The notes: generated from the sequence alone by a model not told the origin. Counted from the first letter of the stretch, positions 35,470 to 46,457 are shown. The stretch is DNA of 64,000 nucleotides from Trichopria drosophilae (GCA_030407085.1 CM059584.1:66846001-66910000); one strand, 5' to 3'. Numbers and translations are program-made.

Positions 35470-35484
35470 GGTTTATGGGCCCAG
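35470..35484 (+). promoter_or_regulatory. Copia-type primer-binding site
   Basis: GGTTTATGGGCCCAG sits immediately after the LTR. The copia family primes from a half-molecule of initiator tRNA-Met, and the TTATGGGCCCAG core is conserved (known from the family). Confidence 0.75.
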
Positions 35485-35619
35485 AATCGAGCCATAACAA
35501 AAATTAAGTGAAATGGGCGAGAATCGCGAGGTGCCGAAAATACGGGTCGGAAAAATCGGCCGCGACGCGAAAAAGTTTATTTTTGTGTCTTTGGGAAAAA
35601 CGAGGAAACACATGCAGGC

Positions 35620-37372
35620 ATGGCGGCCACCTCGACGAATGTTACTCCTACGAGCACGTTGGCAGTGGAAAAGCTAAAAGGTGGTGAAAACTAATCAACG
35701 TGGAAAATAGCAATGCAGGCATTGCTCGAGTACGAGGATCTTTGGGGATGCCTGGAAGGCACAACATCGTACGTGGCGGATTCCAGAAAAATGGTGAAGG
35801 CCAAATCAAAATTTATTTTAATGATCGACCCAATAAATTACATAAACATCCAGGAAGCTAAAACCCCAAAGGAAGGATGGCAAAACTTGCAAACAGCCTT
35901 CGAGGATTCAGGTTTATTAAGAAAGGTCAGTCTCTTAAAAACCTTGGTGTCAACTAACCTAAAAAATTGTAAATCAATTGAAGAGTACGTTAATATAATT
36001 ATAAGTACTGCTCATAAGTTGACCGCAGGGATGAAGGTAGCCGATGAGTGGGTTGGCGTTTTACTTTTGGCGGGTCTACCAGATGCTTATAAACCAATGG
36101 TGATGGGTTTAGAAAGCAGCGGTTTGGAAATTACGTCAGACTGTGTACATACGAAACTTTTGCAAGAAGTTCAGCTGCAAAATTCGTCACAAACGAATCA
36201 AGAGACAGTGTTTTATTTTATAAATTTTAAAAAGAAAAAGTCTAAAATTATTAAATGTTTTAGATGTGATGAACCGGTACACTTAGCGAATAAATGTCCA
36301 CTTAAGTCGAAGAATGAGCCCAAAGGGAGATATTGTGCTACGAACAAGTTTAGAAAGGAAACGGCGTATATTTCAACGGAACGGAGGACTACGGCAAAAA
36401 CCTGGTACGTGGATTCGTGCGCATCGGCTCACATCACTTCGAATGGAAATCTACTCGAAGATAAGTGTGACTTAATAAGTGAAGGCATCGTGACAGCTGG
36501 TCATCAACGGCTTCAGTTTGAGAAAATGGGTAATGTACAAATTTTACCAAAATTAGTAGATAGCTCAGTTGAGGATACGGTAAAGGATGTTTTGCATGTA
36601 CCTCAAAGTGCAGTGAATTTATTATCCTTTAGCAAAATGCTCCAAAAAGGCTTATCGGTACATTTCACTCCGAATTTTAGCTTTATCGAGGATAATCGTG
36701 GAGAAAATATTGGAACGATGGTTGAAGAAGGTGGAATCTTTAAATTGCAGTTAAGAAGTGATAAAGCCTTTGCGATAAGAAAGGAATCTTTTGATTTATG
36801 GCATAGAAGATATTAGGCCACATAAATCGAAAGAGTATGCATGAACTTAGAAAAGATGCTGGAGCAGGTGTAGATTTTAACGAAGGCGATCAACCTTGTA
36901 TTCCTGGTATAAAGGCAAAATTGCAACGAGAACCCTTTCAAAAGACTGGAAGTCGAGCATCGGAAATTTTGGAGTTGGTTCATTCCGATTTATGTGGACC
37001 AATGAAAGTGACGTGCTTCTCAGGAGCTAGATATTTTCTAACGTTAATAGACGATTATACCCGAAAAATGTTTGTATATTTCCTCAAGTCGAAAAGTGAA
37101 ACAACGAAATGTATAAAAATGTTGAAAGCGTCAGTAGAAACTGAAATCGGGAAGAATATACAAGCTGCGAACGGATAATGGACGAGAATACGTGGATGGA
37201 GAATTGCAAGAGTTGTTGATGCAAGCTGGAATTAAGCATCAGTACACGATTCGTTACACACCAGAACAGAATGGTTTAGCGGAAAGAGCTAATAGAACGA
37301 TAGTGGAAAAGGCTAAATCCATGCTATTTGGCAAATCTGCCAAAAGCATATTGGGCAGAATCTGCAGGGCAG
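35620..37372 (+). pseudogene. Copia gag-pol: gag, protease, partial integrase; RT and RNase H deleted
   Basis: The frame opens at ATG 35620 (MAATSTNVTPTSTLAVEKLK). A TAA replaces a codon after GGEN (35692-35694), then STWKIAMQALLEYEDLWGC continues gag in frame. A CCHC knuckle CFRCDEPVHLANKC starts at about 36256. The protease site reads WYVDSCASAHIT, with glycine of DSG replaced by cysteine. The GAG-pre-integrase end FDLWHRRY is followed by TAG (36814). The integrase core follows: ILELVHSDLCGPM, YFLTLIDDYTRKM, then a frameshift before RTDNGREYVDGEL and YTPEQNGLAERANRTIVEK. A second shift precedes LPKAYWAESAG. The sequence then joins the 3' LTR, so reverse transcriptase and RNase H are lost. 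The element is inactive. Confidence 0.85.
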
Positions 37373-37561
37373 AAACCAACATTTGTATTTACCGCGCATA
37401 TTTGTCATTGGATACCGATATGGGCCAATCTATATTGTTTATATATATATATATATATAAATATATATAAACATATATATGTACAACGAACTTTATATGG
37501 ATCACATTTCGTTAAGAAAGACACGTGCCTATTTTCTTTTCTCCCTAAGCGTTTTTCATCA
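37373..37561 (+). repeat. Copia 3' LTR, missing its first 14 bp
   Basis: It matches 35284-35469 from AAACCAACATTTG to TTTTTCATCA. A TA-rich microsatellite expansion (about 37439-37476) distinguishes it from the 5' LTR. The missing LTR start and missing pol end form a single deletion junction near 37373. GATCT follows. Confidence 0.8.
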
Positions 37562-37566
37562 GATCT

Positions 37567-38046
37567 TAATTGGAATCTGTATCACAACTAAATGGTAAAT
37601 AATTTATTGATCAGTAAATCATTTTGGTAAAAACTAGTTTCATTACCACTTAATACAATGGTTAGTCTGTTATTTAAATATTACGAATCCGAAATTCGGT
37701 CACAGATATAGCGCTGCTGGCCCACTGTGTAGTGTGACATAAGAGGGCAAGGAAGATTGTATGAAATATAAAGTACTCTTGCTGTATAAGAATTGAAGAT
37801 TTGAAAAACATTAAGTGCCATAATTCTCTCGAGCTTCGTTCATTTTTTCTGTACAGATGTAAACCTCCATCATTCTTACTTCTTGGATAGAGCAGATATT
37901 TCATGTCATACGTACATAATACAAAACAAAAAAAACGTTCCGCTTTACCCCGGCTTCATATATAACAAATATATTATATAATAGAAAAGAAATAATTTTA
38001 AAACTAGCTATTGTGGATAAAACATTTAACTTTTAGTTATACAAAC
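37567..38046. other. Intronic sequence next to the 38047 exon
   Basis: Nothing is recognised apart from the splice donor of the neighbouring exon at 38041-38046 (GTTTGT on the minus strand). Confidence 0.4.
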
Positions 38047-38228
38047 CTTGGACATGTGAGTTTATACTTTGCATTGTAGTTTTGATGAATAGTTATTCGA
38101 GTCACTGTTTGTGCGAGCTCAACCAGCTGTTGTGAAATTGAAATTATGCGGCGACTGTCATTCCTCCTAACGAGTAGTTCTCCATTTTTATCCCGTATTT
38201 CAAGTGCACCATTATCATAGCAGTTCAC
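38047..38228 (-). CDS. Internal exon, start of second Ig-like domain of the FAM187-like protein
   Basis: The exon lies between TTTGTACAG and the donor AAG|GTTTGT. Open in one frame, it reads VNCYDNGALEIRDKNGELLV and later NYNAKYKLTCP, the B-strand cysteine of an Ig domain. Its last two bases plus the first base of 9641-9486 make an arginine codon, giving KLTCPRKLINGSPLSWRIG across the junction, with correct Cys-to-Trp spacing. The EIRDKNG turn agrees with my memory of insect FAM187-like proteins. The acceptor lacks a strong pyrimidine tract, so the 5' edge could move. Starting at GTG implies phase 0, which does not match the phase-1 end of the exon at 60383-60671, so an exon is missing between them. 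Confidence 0.65.
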
Positions 38229-38286
38229 CTGTACAAATATTTGTTTAAGACTAGCTTGTTGACGCTCACTATGTATTATATATATA

Positions 38287-38529
38287 CAGGGTGGACCTCG
38301 GCTGGCGGGTCATAGGCATCCCATGTTAAAGAAGGAACTAGATCATCAATCGATTAATCCCGTGGTAATTAGGGTTTGCTACAGGATTTTAATTTCTCAC
38401 AATGCATAACAAAACAGAATTAAGAATTGTACAAAGCCGACAAGTTCTAAATACCGCGTGATTAGTCGGCAGATCTAGTTACTTCTTTAACATGGAATGC
38501 CTATGACCCGCAAGCCGAGGTCCACCCTG
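38287..38529. mobile_element. Tc1/mariner-type MITE, 243 bp
   Basis: Terminal inverted repeats of about 58 bp with three mismatches begin CAGGGTGGACCTCGGCT and include GCGGGTCATAGGCAT and CATGTTAAAGAAG. The element is flanked by TA (TATA on both sides), the Tc1/mariner target. There is no coding capacity. It interrupts sequence homologous to about 51405. Confidence 0.8.
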
Positions 38530-39045
38530 TATACAGAGTTTTGTTGCAATGGCGCATAAGAGATATATATGATATACCATGATAAAGATTTCTTTTGTTT
38601 GAAAGTGTATGTATATTGGGGGCATCCTCCCCAACGAGATAATTGGTGAACATTTGATTGTCGACCGTTTCACATCGAACACGTGGTCCGGTGACAGTTA
38701 AAAACCAAAATCGATATTGCCGGGAATGATGTTTCGAAACAGTCAGATGTTTTTTTCAAAAAACTTAATGCTTGCGGTTGAGGAAATTTCGAACATTATG
38801 TAAAAACATAAAACTTTTAATTATCAATGCTAGCAATGATGATACAATGCAATAACACGCTGATCTCGGTAAACAATAACCTCAGTGTGTATCTCAAAGA
38901 AGTAATTAGAGTTGATTTATACCAATGATAATTTTAACTTACATTTTAAAGTAGCAAGAAATAATTAAAAGGTCATAAATTACCATTTGTTAACCAGCTA
39001 TTTGACTAAATACCAGTCTGTATTTTCCCAAATCAGGGAATCCTC
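38530..39045 (+). repeat. Dispersed repeat, copy B
   Basis: It matches copy A (10660-11620) in the same orientation over about 38745-38960, and the reverse complement of copy C (about 50800-51405) throughout. On the minus strand it contains a decayed version of the copy C frame, including HSRQYRFWFLTVTGPRVRCE and TVDNQMFTNYLVGEDAPN. Its upstream edge coincides with the truncated end of the R2-like element at about 39050. Confidence 0.6.
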
Positions 39046-39063
39046 CGTTTGATTAATAATATC

Positions 39064-41436
39064 TCAAGCCGTTTCCTGGACCAATCGGTCTTGCATACAC
39101 TCCAGGCTTAAAAGGCCACGACCTCCCATATTGCGGGGCAAATACAGTCGTTCCACGGAAGATCTTGGACGTAAACTGCGTTGCATACACATCATCTTCC
39201 GTGTGCTTCGGTCAAGATCCCTTAGCTCGTCAACGTTCCACTTCAGTGCTACAAATGAATAGAGCACTGGTGATACGGCCAACATATTCATGGCTGCCAC
39301 CTTATTTCTCCCGGTCAATTGTGATGACCAGATCTGACGAAGAATGCGCCGGTATTTCTTAATGATGGTGGTTTTAGCAGCCTGCACATCCTGGACATGC
39401 CTTTGAGGTACGCCCAGGTATATGTAGGCTTCTTCGGCGCTAAGGTAGCGGATGACATTTCCGTTGACGAGCTCCATATCGTTGTTATTGGAGTATGACC
39501 TTCCTCTGTGCGAATGAACGACTGCACTCTTGTCCAATCCGAATTCCATGCCGATATCTCTAGAGTATGTGAGGGCGATGTTCAGAGATCGATGTAATTG
39601 ATCCTCGCCTGATGCGTATAATTTAAGATCGTCCATATAGAAAAGATGGGTGATCTTATGTAGACGTTCACCAGGCCGTCCACACATGTACCCTTGAGAT
39701 TTCCGGAGAGCAACGGATAGAGGCAATAGTGAGATGTAGAAGAGCAGAGGACTCAGAGAATCTCCCTGATAGACACCTCTTTGGAATTGAATCAGTCTAG
39801 ACATGGTTCGACGCTTGCCCGATGTTATGACAAAGCGTGTTTTCCAAAGAGGCATCAAGTCTTCTACAATTCTCACTACGTTTGGGTGGACATGGAGGCG
39901 TTTGAGCAACAAGCTTAGCAGCTCGTGCGATGTTGAGTCATACGCCTTCATGTAATCCAGCCGGGCTATCGACGGGTTACGCTTGTACTGGACTGTGTCC
40001 TGACAAACACACCTGTCGATAAGCAAGTTGTTCTTGCAGCCGGATACACCCATTTTGCAGCCTCGTTGTTCTACTATCCGTAGCCTCACCGGTTTCACGG
40101 ATTTCTCAATACGTTCGTTCAAGATGTTAGTGAACAATTTGTACAACGCATTGAGACACGTGAGCGGTCTATGGTTTCTCGGATCGGACAAGTCTCCCAA
40201 TTTTGGGATCAATGTCGTTCGGCCCTCCATCAGCCAGTGCGGAATGGGTTGGTCTCCATTTATATACGAGGTGAATATTCGGGCTAGGTGTTGATGGACA
40301 GAAGTGAACTTTTTCCACCAATAGTTGTTAATTCCATACCAGCCCGGCGAGGAGAAATTCCTCGCTCTTGTGATGTCATTTTGCACTTCTAATGCACTGA
40401 CGGGTGGGCAATCTTCACTTTGTTGTGTGACTTCGTCGCACAACTCGGTAAAGATTTCAATACCTGGAGTGTCTGCATTAAACCTAGATGTTTTCTCGTA
40501 GATGCTCCCCCAGAATTCCTCAACTGCGGCCATCGACGGAAACTCGCTTGAGGCTGCGATACGATGTTTGAAGAGGTTGGAAGGATTCATCCAAAATTTT
40601 GCGTTTTGTCGAATTCCATCTTCCCGTCTTTGCAGCCTCTTTTTGGCATCGGCCAAAACCCGAATTTTATCGGCCAAACGTTGCTTGATGTGGAGCAACT
40701 TCAGCTTGTTTAGTGTGCGATAGTACGTCCGCAGTTGTGGTGCGAACTTCTTGACTTTAGCCGTAAATGAACGGCCAGATGTTTAATAGTCGATCACACA
40801 CTGAATTCGGGGAGCGAGTTTCCGTGTCAGTCGAATCTTGCCGTTCAATTAAGACATGCGTTTTGTAATCTGCCGACTCCCCGATATCTGTGTCAGATTT
40901 CGCGGAGTTACCAGTTCACTTGCAGCCTCGTAAACGGCACAATTGACTTGCCACAGGTTGCAGTTATCTGTAAGAGCATCCAGAAGTAGGCTATTTGCTC
41001 TGTCTATTTCTAGTTGTTTTGGCAACATTTTCGTTGTCAAATTTTGCTTAAACACGAGTGTCGTACTTTCATAATGTGGAGCATCCCTCCCAGCACTGCG
41101 TACGGGTTCAGTTGTTATTGCCCGCACATCCGGTGCCGGTTGGCAGCTGGGAACAACGAAATCTATCCGCTTCAGATAGGCTACATAATCTCTCAGCTGT
41201 TGTTGAGAAAAGCGATCTGCCAGTTCGGGATGCATTACTACAAACCGACTATGCATTCGCGCCATGTAGCCTCTCTGTTGCGGACAGCTCTCCTCGTAGC
41301 AGCGCATTATATCTTGCCTGAGATCCTCCGTCCACTGAAATCGTCCGTGGACATCAGCTGTTCGGACGTCCCGGGACACCCGTTTCGGTCCCTCCACCTC
41401 GGGACTGGGCTGCATCCGAAGCAGCCCGATGGTCAA
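39064..41436 (-). pseudogene. R2-like LINE polyprotein with YMDD reverse transcriptase, truncated
   Basis: One minus-strand frame from 41436 to 39064 is broken by two stops (40849-40851 and about 40783). The N-terminal part has FQWTEDLRQDIMRCYEES and FSQQQLRDYVAYLKRIDF, a helical domain I associate with LINEs related to R2/NeSL. The reverse transcriptase is nearly complete: WLMEGRTTLIPKLGDLSDPR, HRPLTCLNALYKLFTNI, motif A ARLDYMKAYDSTSHELL, motif B RGVYQGDSLSPLLFYI, motif C LFYMDDLKLYA, then GMEFGLDKSAV and YIYLGV. YMDD in place of FADD marks the lineage. LYLPRNMGGRGLLSLE ends the conserved part. Any restriction-like endonuclease beyond it is missing. It is probably the best-preserved RT domain in the window. 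Confidence 0.8.
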
Positions 41437-41686
41437 GAGTCCTGCGCGTTATTCTATTTGTAACCGCATATACAGGGAGCAGGGTGGTTAGCCCTACTCC
41501 CCGTCGTTATGCCTCTCTCGTTCGTCTCTTACCTCGCCATCCACTGGGGTTGGTTACCCAATCTCTGGCAAGGTTACTAAGAGTCCAGGCCCACCGGCTT
41601 TAATAAGCACACGTGGAGGTGAGAGTAGGCCATTTGGGAAGATAGGCTAAGATGCAGCTTTTTGCATAGCCGCATTGTTTTACGCA
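41437..41686 (-). other. Likely 5' region of the R2-like element
   Basis: The stretch is GC-balanced and colinear with the minus-strand polyprotein, with no frame of its own. The element probably begins near the poly(C) run at 41687. Confidence 0.35.
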
Positions 41687-41741
41687 CCCCCCCCCCCCCC
41701 CCTTTGGATCCTATCACGTTGTCGTAGTGGGGGGGGGGGGG
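41687..41741. repeat. Poly(C)16 and poly(G)13 tracts facing each other
   Basis: There are 16 C at 41687-41702 and 13 G at 41729-41741, separated by 26 bases. The strand can fold as a hairpin or, on the G side, a quadruplex. The tracts sit at the junction between the minus-strand R2-like element and the plus-strand LINE and may be non-templated or slippage-expanded ends. Confidence 0.7.
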
Positions 41742-42702
41742 CTTAACAAACACCATACAGGAGGTCCTGAGTCGATAGCAGTAGTGAGAGAATGCGGATC
41801 CCTATAAACTGGGCTCTCCGATGAATGGCAAGGGGCTCTATAAATGGGCTTCTCCGATGACTGTGGGTATGAGTGAGGCTAGAAACTCAAGCCCCACCTC
41901 GACCTTCGGGCTGCAGGGGGGTGGGGCAAAGGACCTCTGAGGTGCCGTGACCAAGAATGGATCCCCCAATCCACAGGTGGGAGCTATCGTGCCTAGGGAT
42001 GCATGGTACAGGGGAAACTGTACCGCTAACGATGCCCTTGGGATACCGGGCGACCTCCCATTGTACATAGCCTTCCCCCGCAGGGGACTTGTGGAAGAGA
42101 GCGGAGCGGGTTATCTCCGTCCACAATTTTTGTGGAAGAATGAGGGGTCGAAGTGCCCGAGCTCGAAGAGGAGCAATGCTTTTGAAAGATCCGCTTCTCT
42201 TAGCAAGTTTTGAGAATTGACGACCTCACGGACCCGATCGTTCGGCTGGTCTGTGCCGACGAATGCCTGATCGTGAAACGACTCGAGAGACCCACCGTAC
42301 TGGGTAGCTAGGGTGCGGTGTCAAGCCCCTGCCGGCGGGTTCCACACGGGGGAGCGCTACGGCGTGACGTGTCCGTTAGGCAGTAACCGCAAAGAGGGTT
42401 GGCCTCTAGCGGGCCGTGGCAACGTTAGAAAGGTTCTCTGAACCAACAGAAGCATCAAGGCAGGCAGCTTGTTGCTAATAATGTGGTAGCTGACTTGTTG
42501 TACACCTGGGTGTGCACAACCAGCGGTGCTGGCGCATCACCCAAATTTGGCCCCATTCCCCCGTGGGGGGGGGGTGCCTTAAACCCGCAAGGGAGGGAAG
42601 ACACCTTAAATAAACAACATTCAAGTGTACATAGCCTTCACCTCGTATCGCGGGGCTCTGCGAGGTGTGACCTTTATTTCCCTAGCTTCTCGTGGGACTC
42701 AT
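41742..42702 (+). other. 5' untranslated region of the plus-strand LINE
   Basis: A GC-rich leader of about 960 bp precedes ORF1. Short frames on both strands (41838-42213, 42483-42710) have no domain. The exact 5' end is not fixed but is likely at the G tract. Confidence 0.4.
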
Positions 42703-43719
42703 ATGGATGATACACAGACGAAAACAAATAAAGAACAAGAGCCTCAGGTGCTTTGCACCGAGGAGGTATTGTCGGATGTGGCCAAGGACACTCTGATGGA
42801 GACCGGTACGGCGGAAGACACTCGTCCAAGCCCGATCCGAATGAACGGCGCACAGACGCGAAAGGCCAAGTGGGTAGCTTACGAGGAGGCGAAGAGAAGG
42901 GCGGAGGCTGAAGGTCTCCCCCTTTCGGAGCGTCCTCCACCGAGGGTAAGCGGTTCGAGGAAGAAAAAGGCGGCATCTTCCGTGGCTGGGGCTAGAACCC
43001 GTCTGGAAGAGCATCCCGGATCGACCTCAACCGCTACAGAGTCCATTGGTCCTCCCTCTGGGGATAAAAGGAAGGCCGAGAGGAGTATTTCAGATCCCAC
43101 GGCCTAACCCCGAGGGAAGAAGGCCAAGAGTCGGGGGCAAGCATCCGCAACAGGGATGTCATACTCGACGGCCGCTGCTGGACTCCCAAGGGTATTGATT
43201 GCCTTTGGCGAGGACGTAGGGGAGCGGGTCCAGATGGGCGTCTTTGACCAACTCAGGGGGGTCATCATTGACCGGGTGGTGGACATCCCGGAAGGGGAGT
43301 TCATACCCAGGTTCGTGGAGTCTCACCTGAGAGGAGGAATTGCCACTTTCGCTTGTGTGGATGACGAGAGTGCCTGTTGGATGCGGGAAGCAATTCCGCA
43401 GATAACCCTTGATGGGGGCCGAAAGGTGAGGCTTGTACTCCCTGAGGAACTCGTCAAGAGAGTTAAAATGACGGTACTCGCGCCACCACCCAAGAAGGAG
43501 ACTAGCATCCTGCTTAAGATCTTGGACAGGCAGAATGCTGGTTTGAGGGTCGGGACGTGGGTTGTCATGGCACCCTTCTGGTTCTCGGCGTGGACGAAGA
43601 CTCGGTCAAGCGCCTCGAGTCTCGCGGCTACCGAGTTTATCTAGGGACAGGAGAGGTTGTGTTCAGGCCATCCTCTAAAAACCCGATAAGTTCGGCGTCG
43701 GGAGCTTCCAGCGCGAGTT
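42703..43719 (+). pseudogene. LINE ORF1 with DUF4780-like domain
   Basis: The likely start is the ATG at 42703 (MDDTQTKTNKEQEPQ). A basic, low-complexity N-terminus is followed by TAA at 43105-43107, after which the same frame continues. The domain proper reads AAAGLPRVLIAFGEDVGE, RGGIATFACVDDESACW, GGRKVRLVLPEELVKRV and LLKILDRQNAGLRVGTWVV. This pattern, especially L..QN.GL....W, matches DUF4780, a domain found in ORF1 of insect LINEs. A frameshift near 43572 moves the end (LVLGVDEDSVKRLESRG, VYLGTGEVVFRPS) into another frame, ending at about 43719 just before ORF2. Role in the family: nucleic-acid-binding partner of the reverse transcriptase (inferred). Confidence 0.65.
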
Positions 43720-43726
43720 AGCTCTA

Positions 43727-44641
43727 ATGGCTGACGGTCGTGCGGAGATTTTCCAGATTAACTTGCATCACTGCAAAGGTGGCTCAGCTCAACTTATGAG
43801 GGACCTGCAAGTGACGCATACAAAACCAGCCATGGCACTAATACAGGAACCGTGGTGCTACAAAGGTCAGATTCGAGGCCTGAGTAGGATTGGCACAGTC
43901 TACGCAAGTGGACTTCATGAAATGCAGAGGGCATGCGTAGTTCTTAAAAACATGGACGCTGCCCTGCTACAGGAATTCTCTCCTAGGGACCTAGCTTCGG
44001 TCAAAGTCTCTCAGGGAATAGGGGAAAGGAGCTTGGTTATTGCATCAGCCTACTTTGCGCACGATAGGGAAACTCCCCCGGTGGAGCTAACTAGGTTAGT
44101 CAGGTACTGCGCAAATGAGGGCCTTGATCTCCTCATTGGTTGTGATGCAAATGCTAACAGTACTCTGTGGTGGAGCACCGACACAAATGAGAGAGGGGAG
44201 GCCCTCATGGAATACCTGGTATCCACAAACCTCGAAATTTTGAACGAGGGAGCTGAGCCAACGTTTGTAACGGCAAACAGAAGAGAGGTCCTTGATCTCA
44301 CTCTATGCAGCCGAGGCATGCGTGAGGCTGTCCAGGAGTGGAGGGTTATTGATGAACCCTCGCTCTCGGATCACAAACTGATTCGGGCCAAACTGGAACA
44401 GTTGAACCCTGCAGAAAAATGGTCCAGAAATCCAAGAAGCACGAACTGGCAAGGGTTAAGAGAAAGTCTGCAAGCCAGGATGAAGGGCTTCAAAGGCAAG
44501 TATGGAACGAAAAACGATCTTGAGTACACAGAGGTCTTTCTTAGGGGAGCTGTGATGAGATCGTTCGAAGCCAATTGCCCACTCATGAAAGTAAACCCCA
44601 AAAGGGGAAGGCTTAATTGGGGACATAGCAGGGTACCCTAG
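43727..44641 (+). pseudogene. LINE ORF2 endonuclease domain
   Basis: Begins MADGRAEIFQINLHHCKGGS, the QINL.HCK start of I/R1/LOA-type endonucleases. It continues through ALIQEPWCY, GLDLLIGCDANANSTLWWS, NERGEALMEYLVSTNLEILN, PTFVTANRREVLDLTLCSRG and PSLSDHKLI. The catalytic E, D, N and SDH positions are all present, so this domain could be intact. After NWGHSRVP the frame stops at TAG (44639-44641), where a deletion has removed the first half of the reverse transcriptase. Confidence 0.8.
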
Positions 44642-46357
44642 TGGAGGGGATGATCTCTGAGTGTTGTCCTCAAGGTGGAGTGTTGTCCCCACTTCTCTGG
44701 AACCTGGTAGCTGATAGTTTGATCAGGAAACTCAACGATAGTGGAATCTATGCAATTGGATATGCGAACGATATTGCTATCCTGGCTAGAGGCAACTACG
44801 AGGAAGTTTTGCAGGAGCTTGTCCAAGTCGCCCTGAGGGTTGTGGAAAAATGGTGCAATGAAAAAGCGCTATCGATACAACCGGAAAAAATTTCCGTCAT
44901 CATTTTCTCTAGAAGATATAAGATCAAAAAACTAAAGGAAATGGTGATTGGCGGGAAGCAGGTGCCATATGCCAGCGAAATCAAATATCTTGGAGTAACT
45001 CTGGATAAAAAATTAAACTGGAATGGTCACCTGGAAAACAAATTGTAGGAGAGCTCTTGGTAACAGTTGGGGTCTAGGACTGAAACAGCTGCTTTGGATC
45101 TACCAACAGATTGTGCTACCAAGGATTACCTATGCCTCGCCAATTTGGTGGCAGAGGACAGAAAAGACCCAAGTTCAACAAAAATTGAACAGGGTACAGG
45201 CTGTGTTCCTTAGGGGCATTTGCTCAGCAAGGAAGAGTACACCCATAGCCGCAATGAGGTCTCTTTTGGGCGTACCGTCCATGGCTCAGGCAGTAAAATG
45301 CGAAGCCATGAGAACCGTGTATAGACTCAAGTGCTTGGGAAGCTTGGCAGGTAAGCAAGATTGGTTCAACAATCTTTTTCAAGGAAATCTGAGAGACATG
45401 TGGTTCCAACCACAAGACAAGATCCAGACACACCACACGGGGGAAAACAACTTTATGGGTTGTTTCCCCAACAGGAAGGACTGGAAAAATAAATCAGCAA
45501 TACCCAGGAATGGCATCATCTGGTTCACAGATGGCTCCAAAACCAACCAGGGTGTAGGTGCAGGATACTGCGGACCGAAGCTGCGGGAAAACTTTTCCCT
45601 CAAGCTCAACAAATTTAACACTGTTTTCCAAGGAGAGGTGGCGGCAATCCTCATGTGTGCCGAGACCCTCATGGAGAAAGAAGCAACAAATAAAACGATA
45701 TGGATATGCTCGGATAGCCAAGCCGCATTGAGAGCAATAGACAATCCAGTCGTCAAATCAGCTTTAGTCAGAGATACAAAGACCTGCCTACGTAACCTGG
45801 CCGAAAGAAACAAACTCATCCTAACCTGGATACCTGGCCATATGGGCTGGAAAGGAAATGAAAGAGCGGACACCCTTGCCAAGTCGGGAATAGTCAATGG
45901 AACTGACTTGACTGGGAGGGTGGCACTGTCATTTCAAGAAGGACTCAACCTACTGGAGAGACAAATGAAATCCAAACAGGTTAGAGAGTGGATTAAAAAC
46001 AAAAAATGCAGCACAATCAAAAGCCTTGCAGGAGAGCTGCAGGCGGACCGATGGGCTGAAAAACTGCTCGAACTAAACAGAACAGAAATAAGAATCTCCA
46101 TCGAAATCCTAACCGGACATGGAAATTTAAATAAGCACAGTCACATCGTAGGAAGGAAACCTTCACCGATGTGCACTAGATGTGATGAAAACAAGGAGGA
46201 ATCATCAATTCACTTCCTATGCGAGTGCCCTGCACTGATGGAGACTCGAAGGAGATACCTGGACTCTCCCTCTGTAAGCAAGGAAGAAGTCAGGGAGCGG
46301 AATCTCGGACAATTTTTGAGATTCTGCAAAGCAGCTGGTTATCCAACGGAACCCTGA
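44641..46357 (+). pseudogene. LINE ORF2 reverse transcriptase (5' deleted) and RNase H
   Basis: The reverse transcriptase resumes at motif B, CCPQGGVLSPLLWNLVADSL. Motif C reads GYANDIAILAR, with YADD changed to YAND. SEIKYLGVTLDKKLNW follows. A one-base shift near 45047 moves to the next frame: RRALGNSWGLGLKQLLWIY, then a complete-looking RNase H (IIWFTDGSKTNQGVGAGY, VFQGEVAAILMCAE, IWICSDSQAALRAI, TWIPGHMGWKGNERADTLAK). All acidic residues and the GH.G..GNE.AD motif are present. The C-terminal knuckle is CTRCDENKEESSIHFLCECP. RNase H after the reverse transcriptase points to the I/LOA group rather than R1. The fingers and motif A are missing, so it is inactive. Confidence 0.8.
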
Positions 46358-46457
46358 ACAGCATCAGGAATAACATACAAAGGCAAACAGCTAAGTGTGC
46401 TGACTTCTGGGGTTCACCCGAGCCTGATGAAGAAATTACCAATACCAAATACCAATA
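46358..46457 (+). other. 3' end of the LINE with ACCAATA-type tail
   Basis: A short untranslated region ends in a simple repeat built on ATACCAA (about 46436-46458) instead of poly(A), as in several I-group elements. Confidence 0.45.

Noticed and set aside
38479..38790. Additional exon of the host Ig gene
   Set aside because: The frame belongs to a dispersed repeat that also occurs inverted at 51 kb. It has no Ig or cysteine pattern linking it to the gene.
39165..41463. Plus-strand frames up to 149 codons
   Set aside because: They are antisense shadows of the well-supported minus-strand reverse transcriptase.
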